A stretch of DNA of 64,000 nucleotides from Triticum aestivum (Eukaryota > Streptophyta > Magnoliopsida > Poales > Poaceae): contig NC_057798.1 in the NCBI RefSeq assembly GCF_018294505.1, forward strand, positions 375,902,189-375,966,188, written 5' to 3'. A model generated the notes under the pieces. That model had not been told where the DNA came from. It did no database searches and saw only the letters and a program-made list of their open reading frames with translations. The position numbers and the translations under genes were made by a program. The first letter of the stretch is position 1, and every line of letters begins with the position of its first letter. This document shows, piece after piece, positions 47,055-57,400 of this stretch.

Positions 47055-47480
47055 TAGTATAGTACTAGTATATACCGCATCATTCTTTGCTCCTTCTTAC
47101 TACTCCGACATGTGGGAGAGCCAGCATCCGGGTCGACGTGTCATGCACCAGATTAGAGCGCGGAACGGAAGGGGGGCATCACCCCGGTCGGAGCGCCAGT
47201 AATTCATGACTATAGTGACTGGTCATATCACAAGTCTTTCCAGCAGTAACGCGCCGTCAAATCGCACAGCCCCACTCGCTCACCCTCCTCGCCTCTCTGT
47301 CAAACCGCCTACCCGTAAACTGCTGCGCGTACTGCCCGGGAAAAGCCCCGCCCTCAACTTTTAACTACGCGAAAATAGTTCGAGCTTGTTCGTTCTATAT
47401 AAATACAGTACTTACTGTATGTTTATTCACCCGTGGGGTTGTTCAATGAATGGAGGGGCGGGGAGCACGAGTGAACAATA

Positions 47481-47715
47481 CTACCTCTGTCCGGGTTTAT
47501 TGGTCCCCATTGTATTTCGTGCCAAATTTTGACCATAGATTAAACTAAGAAATTGTTCACACATGTCACCAAACATTATATTTTTCAAAACTATGTTCAA
47601 ATACGAATCCAATGAGATAATTTTTCTTGACATGCATTAACATTTTGTTAGTTAAATCTTTAGTCAAAATTTGGCACAAACTATAAAAGGGACCTATAAA
47701 CCAGGACGGAGGTAG
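47481..47715. mobile_element. Stowaway MITE, second family
   Basis: A 235-bp element starting CTACCTCTGTCCGGGTTTAT and ending with the inverse, flanked by TA (47479-47480, 47716-47717). Differs from the other Stowaway copies in its inner sequence (GGCACAAA..TTTGACC arms). Confidence 0.85.
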
Positions 47716-47839
47716 TACTGTAGTAGTAGTAAGTAGGAGTCGTAGAGTAGTCACCTTAAATAGAGAGTTTCTTTTCTTTAATGCCACGTACACAAATTGA
47801 AACGCTTGTTGTGGAGAGAAAAAAGATAATCACTCCACT

Positions 47840-48193
47840 ATATATGGACGCAGGGGCCTGAGCGCTTGCCTTACTAGGGTTGCTCTCTTCATTCTCTCAT
47901 CCTCTCCAGATATAAACAAGACAGCGGTAGCGACATTTTCTCTCTGCTCACCGCTGGTCACAGATCCGGCCGGATCCCTTCGGCCGGTGTGTGTAGAGGA
48001 CTAAAAGGTGCATCGTTCACGCGGTCATCGCCGCCGAGGGAGGAAACCCACAGCTGCCGGAGGGGCCCGATCCTCTGCCCGTGTCGTTCTCTCCGACACA
48101 GCGCCGGCTCGGGAGGTCCTCCGACCCTTCTTCCTCCCTGCCGTATTGTCCGCAGATCCGACCTGCCGCCGCCGACATCCCGGCGACCCTCAG
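47840..48193 (+). pseudogene. Probable first exon of the exonuclease-like cargo gene
   Basis: ACTATATATGG (about 47837) could be a TATA box. A GC-rich leader-like stretch follows and closes at a strong donor, CTCAG|GTATAAG near 48193. If the gene was captured with its introns, the next exon would begin after the acceptor near 50400. The 2.2 kb between is filled with repeats. The link to the downstream coding part is inference. Confidence 0.3.
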
Positions 48194-48572
48194 GTATAAG
48201 TTCTTCGAAAGCGGCCTTGCTCTACTGCCCCAGCTCCCCACGTGTCTGCATGTGCATCTTTTCTACTCCCATCAGCTCTTCCAAAGCCACCTAAATTTTT
48301 AGTATTATTAGAGGTAAAGCTACTTCATGCATTCGAATCTAGGGCTTTGTTCAAACAACGAAGAAAGGGGGGAAAGTTGTAGCATGAATCTAGGACTTGA
48401 TTCAAAGAGGAAATAATATGGTGAAAGTAGTAGAGACCGGATACCCACCGGTCTCTTGGTTGAAAAGGGAAATAATGGGAAAACGCAGTACAAACTGGAT
48501 AAGGAACATATCTATTATTGGTTGAAAAAAGGATAGAAAGTGGCGGCTGGTGGACAAGTCAACAGAGTATGT

Positions 48573-48836
48573 CCAGGATTAGATTTGCTGCCATCACATA
48601 GTAAAAGGTCTCCAGGATTAGATTTGCTGCCCTCACATAGTAAAAGGTCTCAGGATTATATTTGCCGCCCTCACATAGTAAAAGGTCTTAGGATTAGATT
48701 TGCTGCCCTCACATAGTAAAAGGTCTCAGGATTAGATTTGCTGCCCTCACATAGTAAAAGGACTCCAGAATTAGATTTGCTGCCCTCACATAGTAAAAGG
48801 TCTCCAGGATTAGGTTTGCTGCCCTCACATAGCGTG
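48573..48836. repeat. 38-39-bp minisatellite, seven units
   Basis: The unit CCAGGATTAGATTTGCTGCC followed by CTCACATAGTAAAAGGTCT repeats seven times with period 38 or 39. It lies in the presumed intron of the exonuclease-like gene. Confidence 0.9.
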
Positions 48837-49525
48837 AACAAGCTCGACATCACCACTTTATGCCTCTTTGTAGGTACATTGTGCTAATGCGTCCACTGTC
48901 GCATGTCCTTATACCAACCTTTTGCTGTTTTTTTTGTGGGTAAACCAACCTTTTGCTGTAAGGGCACATGTAAAATGAAGCGATCACACTGTTACCTTAG
49001 GGACATGTCTAACCAGTGTTATTGTTAATCTAATGCCTCCAGTGATAAGATGCAATTAAACTATGTTACAAATGGCACTCCTGCTGTTTTCCCCAGTATG
49101 ATAAGTAAGTTGCTCCTTTACGCTGCTGAGTGTCCTGGTGTCCCCACGGTCCCATGCCCTTAAACCAACTCTTTAGCTGCTGTTGATTTACTGTGTCTGG
49201 TAAACAAGCAATGCCACTATTAAAGTAATCCCATATCTGAGGAATCTCATTGTTGATCGTAATGCTTCTGGTAACATGAAGCATTGCTGACGTTTTAAAA
49301 TTTCTACTGTCCTTGCGTGATTGCCATGAACATAATTAAGATGCTTCTTTTCATTTTGTATATGTTTCGTATATTCTTATTGACCAGCAACTGTTTACTT
49401 TCTATCATTTTGTGCAGATAGGGATATCCATTTCACCTTGTTGCTATTGTGACCTTTTGGTGAACTGCACAAAACACTTTTTTTGGAATGAGTGTCTTGT
49501 GCAGTTCAACTAAAATGTCACGTGG

Positions 49526-49805
49526 GCAACATCTCTCAATTTTGGTGGAACTGCACAAAATGGTTAAACTAAAGTGAAACCATGCTCTCCTGTCTCCTTG
49601 TTTGTGCTATGTAAACATGTTGTGCAAACAGGAATACTCTACTACAGATGTTGTGACGGTCAAGAGCAACATCTCTCAATTTTGGTGGAACTGCACAAAA
49701 TGGTTCAACTAAAGCGAAATCATGCTCTCCTGTCTCCTTGTTTGTGCTATGCAAACATGCTGTGCAAACAGGAATACTCTACTACAGATGTTGTGACGGT
49801 CAAGA
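49526..49805. repeat. 140-bp tandem duplication
   Basis: Two adjacent copies (starts 49526 and 49666) share GCAACATCTCTCAATTTTGG through GTGACGGTCAAGAGC with a handful of differences. Confidence 0.9.
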
Positions 49806-49892
49806 GCATTCGCCAAGTTCTTCGATTGTATGACATGGCTAGCCAAGATGGATTTAATCTCGATATTCACTTTATCAAAAGGCTCTAATGGG

Positions 49893-50155
49893 TTGGTTCT
49901 GAATCTTGCAAGCTGGGAATCAGTGAGATGTGTAGGCATCTTTGTTGTACTTATTATTTGAATCTTATTTGTTGGTTCTGAATCTTGCAAGCTGGGAATC
50001 AATGAGACGTGTAGGCATCTTTGTTGTACTTATTATTTGGATCTTATTTGTTGGTTCTGAATCTTGCAAGCTGGGAATCAATGAGATGTGTAGGCATCTT
50101 TGTTGTACTTATTATTTGGATCTTATTTGTTGGTTCTGAATCTTGCAAGCTGGGA
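49893..50155. repeat. 79-bp tandem repeat, 3.3 units
   Basis: Units starting TTGGTTCTGAATCTTGCAAG at 49893, 49972, 50051 and 50130 (partial). The period is exactly 79 bp. Confidence 0.9.
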
Positions 50156-50627
50156 AACACGGCATGATGATGCAGAGGACAGCAACCATAACAAACAATT
50201 CAAACTTGGTAGTATTATCTTTGTGAAAGTGCGACAAATGTGCTGATCGTGTGCGTCCTGAGAATAATAATTCTAATTGTTGTGCATGTTGATCCCGTGG
50301 CACTGATAGAACGAGCCAATGCATTGCTTGTTTTAAGTATAAATTTCTATTAAAGCTAATTAAATTTAAGTAAAGTGACCACTAACTCCTGTTATTACAG
50401 TACCAATACAGACCCGCTCATGAACCGACGTGTGGCCGGAGTAGGTTTCTTAATGGAGGCGTTTGAATGCGCCGAGGGTGCATCTTCTGCCGGGCGTGCA
50501 GCGGACGAGGGAGGGGTAGTAACTGTTGTCGCCTGTACACACTCAGCTTACTGTTGAATCCAGTTCCCCAAGAGCTGAAAAACGAACTGCTGCCGCCGCC
50601 TACACACTCGTTCACTCGAAGAGACTC

Positions 50628-51176
50628 CAATGGCGATCCGAGGGGTGAGCCTGCTGGATATGGACTTCAGCAAGGAGTTAGTTCGCCGTTCAGTCCTATG
50701 GCTGCACCAAGTTGAATGTGATGTACACCAACGATACGGACTCGGTGAAGCTCTGCCTCGCCTCAGTCCTATGGCTGCACCAGGTTCCGGAGCATTCGCC
50801 CATTTCATCGGCAGCGCCGACTGCACCTTCGCTACGGTGGAGAGAAGGAAGAACGCGACGATTCGGCCATCTGGTGCAACAAGCTTGTCGACATCCAGAA
50901 GCAATACAAGATCATCAGCAACGGGCAGGAGAAGGACTCCGTGGTTGACCTCGCTGAGACCATCATCGACCCCTGATACGCCAACATGAAAGAAGACGAC
51001 CTGAACACGTGGGAGGTACCTCTGAATCTAGCCTACATAACCTACGCGGCCAAGGACGCATACGCATGCTACGACATGTACAGGCAGATCTTGGACATGA
51101 GGGCGTGTCTGCTTCCCGTAACCGACGAGTACACGGACAGCCGCAGCGTCATGATCAAGCGTGCCAGGAAGGTCTA
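50628..51176 (+). pseudogene. 3'-5' exonuclease-like (WRN-type) cargo gene, broken
   Basis: From ATG at 50630 the frame reads MAIRGVSLLDMDFSKELVRR, the start of a plant 3'-5' exonuclease-domain protein. The frame is lost soon after, and the homology continues in another frame as NKLVDIQKQYKIISNG and DSVVDLAETIIDP, then a TGA (50974-50976), then YANMKEDDLNTWEVPLNLAY and AAKDAYACYDMYRQIL, ending RARKV and TAG. The central part that should carry the first metal-binding motif (Asp-x-Glu) is absent. At that point a 20-bp phrase CAGTCCTATGGCTGCACCA is duplicated (about 50692 and 50764). Family role: removal of nucleotides from 3' ends. This copy cannot encode an active enzyme. Confidence 0.65.
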
Positions 51177-51179
51177 GAT

Positions 51180-51900
51180 GTTGTACTTTATCTGTTTATA
51201 AGCACCTTTATCATCTGAGTGTTTCATGCATTAGCCTATGTGTCGTAATTATCTGTTTTGTCCGAAATATTTCTTTTAAGAACCCATTAACCTGATTGCT
51301 TTTTTAGTGGCTATTTGCTAATGTATGTAAACTAGTTCACTTGTCCGTAAAAAAAACTAGTTCACTCGGCTGCCGTGCTTTGAATCTCCTTCCTCCCAAC
51401 ATATTCCTCTCCTCAGGTGGACCCAGCAGGTCTCTGAATTTTCTCCCACTTTCTTTTTCGATGTAAACTGAGTTTTCTCCCAGTACTTTCCCCTAGAACC
51501 AACTCAACTGTCCCACGTCTAGCCTAAAAATAATAATACCCCACGTACTATTAACTCATCAAATTAAAATGATATTTTATTTCGTAAGTTGAAAGTTCTT
51601 ACAAAATAATAATAATAATTGTTTATATATAACTTGCCAAGTTAACTCCTAGTGATTGCGTACATAAGCTTGCAAAGATTTTACTGACGTGCAATCATGT
51701 GTTTATGTTTTTATAACATTTCTCCGTCTAGCCCAACATGATATTTTCACCCAGCCCAGCAAGTCCGCGGATTTCGAGAAAAATGCAAATGGGATTTAAA
51801 CGGGCTGCATAGATGCTACATCATTGTTTCACCCAGCCCACCAAATGGACTAAAAAACAAATGGACTGGCTGACATGTGGGCCAGTAGGTCGAAGCCTAA
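51180..51900. other. AT-rich non-coding stretch
   Basis: Between the exonuclease-like pseudogene and the right subterminal repeats. No gene, MITE or clear repeat is seen apart from a short TAA run near 51607. Confidence 0.5.
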
Positions 51901-51904
51901 GAAG

Positions 51905-54900
51905 GCGTTGGATTTACATCCAACGGCCGGCATTCTTCTTCAATCTCTCGTCTTCTCCCCCAGCGCTGCCGGAACCGCCTGCTCCAGCCTTCGGCGTCCA
52001 GCGCGTTGTTTTGCGCTCCTCAGCGAAACGCTACCCCGCCGACGGCCAGGCCATCCCTCCACTCTGCACCTCCTGTTATTCTCTGCCGAGTGTAGGCCCA
52101 CCCCGCACCCGAACCAGTCAAGTTTCCCACTCCTCTCCGTCTGCGACTCCACTGCCGCGTCTTCCCCATCTCCGGGTCGTTCCAGTCTGGGGCCTTGCCG
52201 TCGTCCACCGCCTCGGTGCGCTCGGCGCGGCGTGGTCAACATACGAGAGTCATCGGAAGAGGACTGTACGTGGAGAGCCTGACGGCTGGGACCCACGAGG
52301 TCCATGGTCGCACGCAAGGAAAGTTCCTCCTTATTACGCATTGTACGTGCACTGTACGTGGGAAGGGCTTCTGTATTTTGCGAAAAAAACGTTCCCCCCT
52401 CCGCTGACAGGTCGACCCACCAGCTATATCTTCGCACGCAAGGAAGTGTCTCCTTATTACGCACCAAAAAATGAATACCCCCTGCTAGCTGGGACCCACC
52501 ATAGTGGGTGGCTGACTTGTGGGCCTACTAAGTTGACGAGGACGGAGGGCTTTGTCAACTTAGTCAATATGAACGATTCTAGCTCCAGTGACCGTACGAT
52601 GTCCATCCAACGGCCATAGTGCTTCTTCAACCTCTGGTCTTCTTGCTCCAGCTGCACAAAGCAGCGTGGTGGTGCCGCGTGCTCCTGCCTCTCGTGGCCG
52701 GCTGTGATGCCGCGGAGGCCTCACCGCCCCTACTACTCCCACCGCTGGCCCAGGGTATCCCTCTACTCACCCACACCCCCTGTTATTCTGCGGCGACAGC
52801 AGCCTCACGCCGCAGCCGAACCAGTGAACCCTCGTACTCCTCTCCGCGTGGGCATCCACTGCCGCGTCTTCCCCGGCTCCTCGTCGTCCCCTTCCTAGGC
52901 CTCGCCGTCGTCCACCGCCTTGGTGCTCTCGGTGCGGCGTGGTCATTGTGGTCAACAACCGACTTCCATCGGAAGAGTACTGTACGTGGAGAGCTGACAG
53001 CTGGGTCCAAGGCCACAGCCCAGTTTTTTGTGATTTGCCAAGTAAGTCGCTTTGTCAGGCCTGTTGGGCTGCAAATCTTTCAAGACGAGGAGAGCTTCAT
53101 TCGGCTGGCCGAGAAAATGGCCTATCAGTAATGAGAAATGGGTTGTACATTTTTAAAACACATCAAACCGGCAATTAGTTTCAAATATCTTTTTTTCATT
53201 TCGAGATTTTAAATTACATTAATTTTTATGCGTGGAGAATTTGTTGGATTTTATATTGATATACATTTATTTTTAAAATCAGTTTGAATGTGAGTCGAAA
53301 TTTCGGGATTAAAAACAGTTCGGACCGCACCGAAATATGCAAAATTTCGTATAATTTTTTAACCGTGGCCACAATATGGGCTGTAATGCTAACAAAAAGA
53401 ATATGGGCTCCAAACAAAACCTTAAGAATTAGCAAATGGGCTGTAAATTATTAGAAATAATGGCAGATGGGTTGTATGCTGTTTTCCACAGATTTGAGGC
53501 TTTCCTAAAAAAAAGGTTGACGCACAAGCAGTGACTGTTGGATGGCCATCCAACGGCCGTCGTGCTTCTTCAATCTCTGCTCTTCCTGCTCCAGCCGCTC
53601 AAACAAGCGCCGGCGGGACTGCCTGCTCCTCCTCCCCGCGGCCGGCTGTGCTGCCGCGCAGGCCTCACCGCCCCACCGTACTCCCATCGCTGGCCTAGCC
53701 ATCCCTCTACTCACCCACACCTGCTGTTATTCTCCGGCGACGGCAGACGAACCAGTAAACCCTCGTTCAGTCGTACTCCCCTCCGCGTGGGAAACAACTG
53801 CGGAGTCTTCCCTGCCTCCGTGTCGTTCCCTTCCTAGGCCTCCCGTCGTCCACCGCCCTGGTGCTCTCGGCGCGGCCTGGTCAACATGGTCAACGACCGA
53901 CATGCAGCTGAAGTGGACTATACGTGGAGAGGCCGACAGCTGAGTCCACGGCCGCACGCAAGGAAATGCCTCCTTATTACGCGCAAAATAATGATTCCTC
54001 CACCTGACATCGGGGACCCACCGAAAGGGCCTCAGTATTTCGCGAAAAAAACGTTACCGCCGCTGACAGCTTGGACCCACCAGCTATATCTTCGCATGCA
54101 AGGAAGTGCCTCCTTATTACGCACAAAAAAATGAATACTCCCCCTGTTAGCTGGGACCCAGTATAGTGGCAGGCTGACTTGTGGGCCTACTAAGTTGTCG
54201 GGGACGGAGGGCTTTGTCAACTTAGTCAATATGCACGATTCTAGCTCCAGTGACCGTACGATGTCCATCCAACGGCCGTAGTGCTTCTTCAACGTCTGGT
54301 CTTCTTGCTCTAGCCGCCCAAACCAGCACCGGTCGTGCCTCGTGCTCCTGCCTCCCATGGCCGGCTGCGATGCGGCGGAGGCCTCACCGCCCCCTACTAC
54401 TCCCACCGCTGGCCAGGCAATCCCTATACTCACCCACACCCCCTGTTATTCTGCGGCGACAGCAGCCTCACACCGCAGCGAACCAGTGAACCCTCGTACT
54501 CCACTATGCGTGGGCATCCACTTCCGCGTCTTCCCCGGCTCCCTGTCGTCCCCTTCCTAGGCCTCGTCGTCGTCCACCGCCCTGGTGCTCTCGGCGTGGC
54601 GTGGTCAACGTGGTTAAGGAACGACTTCCATCGGACGTGGACTGTACGTGGAGAGGCTGACAGCTGGGTCCACGGCCGCAGCAAGGAAGTGCCTCCTTAT
54701 TACGTGCAAAATAATTATTCGTCCACCTGACAGCGGGGACCCACCGGATGGGCCACCATATTTCGTGAAAAAAAACATTTCCCCCCTGACTGCTGGGACC
54801 CACCAGCTACACCTTCGCACGCAAGGAAGTGCGTTAGGGCAAAAAAAAAACGATTCGCCCCCCTGACTGCTGGGACCCACCAGCTACATCTTCGCACGCA

Positions 54901-56160
54901 AGGAAGTGCGTCCGGGCAAAAAAACGATTCACCCCCCCGACTGTTGGGACCCACCAGCTACATCTTCGCACACAAGGAAGTGCCTGACAGTCGGGACCCA
55001 CCTGGTCGAAGCGTACGTAGCGTTGTCATTCTGGTCGCGAACGTGTACGTACATACTGGTCAATGTAGAGGCGCGCATGTGTCGTAGATGTAGAGGCACG
55101 CACGTAGCATGTACATGTACGTACAGCGGCGAGGGTGCAAGAAAGAAAATACGGCCACGTACGTACATACGGACAGGGTCTCTAACGCCTATCGCGCATA
55201 CGTACATGGCTGGGTCGGAACGGAGAAACATCATCGTCGTCGTGTTCATGGGGAGCCAACCGGCTGGGTCGGAACAGAATGCGTGGTCGTGTTCATCGGG
55301 AGAGCTTGGACGGAACAGGCGATGGAAACAAGGCCTGGCGTACCGCACAACGGAGGAAACGGCCTTGTGTTCGACCGGCCATGTTCGAAACGGGGTCCTG
55401 TTGATCGGGAGGGGCCTGGCATACCGCAAAACGGAGGAAATGGACCTCCTACGGTCGAAACAGGGGTCCTGTTGATCTGGAGGGGTGTGGCGTACCACAA
55501 AACGGATGAAACGGACTTGTTGGAGCACTACGGTCGAAACGGGGGTTCTGTTGATCGGGAGGGGTGTGGCGTACCGCAAAACGGACGAAACGGACTTGTG
55601 TTGGAGCGCTACGGTCGAAACGGGGGGGGGGGGGGGGAGGGGTGTGGCGTACCGCAAAACGGGACTCCACGGGATACTGTTCATCTCCACCGTCGACCTC
55701 CTCCAGCCTCCACGGGCTACCGTCGACCTCCTCCAGCCTCCACGGGCTCCTGTTCATCCAGCCTCCACCGCGCGCTACTCCACCGGCTACTGTTCAACCA
55801 CCCCTCCACGGCCACCCCTCCACCATCTACTGTTCATCCAGCCCTCCACACCACGGGGTCCTGTTCAACCACCCCTCCACGGCCACCCCTCCACGGTCTA
55901 CTGTTCATCCAGCCCTCCACACCACGGGTTCCTGTTCATCCAGAGGCAACGCCACCGCTCACTGTTCATCCACCCCCCCCCCCCCGCAACGCTCACTGTT
56001 CATCCAGGCAATCGATCGGCTTCAGTTAGCAGCAGTAGCGAAGGAATCGCTCCATCGGGTTCAGTTAACAGCCATCGATCGACCGCTCGGGTTCAGTAAC
56101 GCGTAGCCTGCAGTGCAATCGCTCGGGTTCAGTTAGAGCCCAACGCCTCGCTCGGCTTCA
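51905..56160. repeat. CACTA right subterminal repeat region
   Basis: Four long units start with CATCCAACGGCC (about 51918, 52603, 53547 and 54266). Each carries GCTTCTTCAA, a CTGTTATTCT phrase and a CGTCGTCCACCGCC phrase. Three 70-75-bp units with GGGACCCACCAGCTACATCT follow (54796-54985). Then come four to five 75-bp units with GGGGTGTGGCGTACCGCAAA (55330-55680) and a CTCCACGGCCACCCCTCCAC array (55690-56000). Long apparent open frames across it are by-products of repeats and GC content. Confidence 0.75.
55620..55640. repeat. G homopolymer
   Basis: A run of about 18 G, broken once by A, inside the subterminal repeats. A C run of about 13 is at 55973-55985. Confidence 0.8.
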
Positions 56161-56511
56161 GTTAGAGCCAACGCCTCGCACACACGCGCGTACGTACGAG
56201 AGAAACACGCATCGCTCCGCCCCCGACCTCCCACCGTAACCGGCAACACCCCGAAATTTTCCTCCCTCTCGCTTCTACCATGGTTTTTTCCGTCATGGAC
56301 GGCCCAAAGAATGTCATGCAGCTGCGTCTCCGACCCGCCCAGGATGAAAAGCCCATTTTCTGTCATGATTTTTTGTCATAGAAGTAGGAGCCCACCACAT
56401 CTATGATGATACCAGGTTTTGTCACAATTATCGTCATAGAAGTGTCATATGTATGACAGAAAAAAATTCGTTCGGCCCAAAATGTCACGGATGTGTCTTT
56501 TTTTTGTAGTG
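56161..56511. repeat. CACTA right end with terminal inverted repeat
   Basis: TGTCAT and CATAGAAGTGTCAT-type motifs (56296-56460) mirror those at the left end. The last 28 bases are the inverse of the left terminus, ending TTTTTTTTGTAGTG at 56511. Confidence 0.85.
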
Positions 56512-56514
56512 AAA

Positions 56515-56558
56515 CCTGCCGGGTGGGACACAACTAAGGGCACCAAATTAATTATCCC
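56515..56558. mobile_element. Foldback element, right end
   Basis: The 44 bp after the CACTA duplication are the inverse of the foldback start at 6404-6447 (CCTG..AACTA..GGGCA..AATTATCCC) and end at the TATCTTCAA duplication. Confidence 0.85.
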
Positions 56559-56567
56559 TATCTTCAA
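56559..56567. other. 9-bp target-site duplication, right copy (TATCTTCAA)
   Basis: Identical to 6395-6403. It closes the Mutator-like foldback insertion. Confidence 0.9.
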
Positions 56568-57296
56568 TGGGAGAGGTGCTTTGTGATGGGTTCAATCTTG
56601 CAATGCTTTATATCCCATTGAAAGAAGGGGACAAGACATGTATTTGTATTGTTGCCATTAAGGGTAAAATGACAGGGTTTATTCATATTGATTGGGTTTA
56701 CTTTGTCTACATCATGTCATATTGCTTAAGACGTTACTCCATTTTCATGAACTTAATACCATAGATGCATACTAGATAGCGGTCAATTGGTGGATTAATA
56801 GTAGTAGATGCAGGCATGAGTCGGTCTACTTGCCTCGGACGTGATGCCTATATACATGATCATTGCCTTGGATATCGTCATAACTATGAGCTTTTCTATC
56901 AATTGCCCAATAGTAATTTGTTCACCCACCGTATGCTATGTGTTCGAAAGAGAAGCCTCCAGTGAAAGTTATGGCCCCCGGTTCTACTTTTCGTATTACT
57001 AAAACAAAAATTCCTTGCCTGCAATTTTATTTCTTTTATTTTGTTTTGCAATTTATGCATCTACCTATACAAGATTTTATCCTTGCAAGTAACGAGTTCA
57101 AGGGGCTTGACAACCCTCTTGCCTGTGTTGGGTGCAAGTATTTGCTTTTGTGTGTGCAGGTGTTGTTCATGAAGCTTTGCGTGATTCTCCTTTTGGTTTA
57201 ATAAACCTTGGTTCTCACTTAGGGAAATACTCATCTCTACTGTACTGCATCTCCTCTCCTCTTCGGGGCAAATTCCAACGCAGCTCACAAGTAGCA
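56568..57296 (+). mobile_element. Gypsy 3' LTR, right part
   Basis: Continues the LTR begun at 5578: TGGGAGAGGTGCTTTG follows TATCTTCAA just as TGGGAGAAGTGCTTAG does in the solo LTR near 59900. It ends CACAAGTAGCA at 57296. About 104 bp of unassigned sequence follow before the Copia element. Confidence 0.85.
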
Positions 57297-57400
57297 CTGT
57301 CCTGCCTACAATTCTTTGGCTATGGAAGACCTATTTTCAATTGAAGCACAAGATATTCTTTTGGCTTCTCCTCAATAATAGGTTTAACACTAGAGCCCTT

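Larger units (their letters stand above)
7157..56511. mobile_element. Giant non-autonomous CACTA element with gene cargo
   Basis: Both ends begin CACTACAAAAAAAA, followed by T/G-ACAC-T/A-TCCGTGA, read inward from 7157 and on the opposite strand from 56511. The 3-bp duplication AAA flanks it (7154-7156, 56512-56514). Removing one AAA and the element rejoins the foldback arm exactly. The element is 49,355 bp, of which 21.5 kb are two later retrotransposons. No TNP2-type transposase is visible, so it must rely on a partner for movement. The interior carries at least four gene-like cargo pieces, listed separately. The ends resemble the Jorge type of Triticeae CACTA elements (recognition, not a search). 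Confidence 0.85.

Noticed and set aside
51813..52619. 268-codon plus-strand open frame
   Set aside because: Falls in subterminal repeats; the neighbouring repeat units do not keep the frame.
54906..56106. Open frames of 180-306 codons on both strands
   Set aside because: They are translations of 75-bp tandem repeats and C-rich arrays; no family resemblance and frames overlap on both strands.
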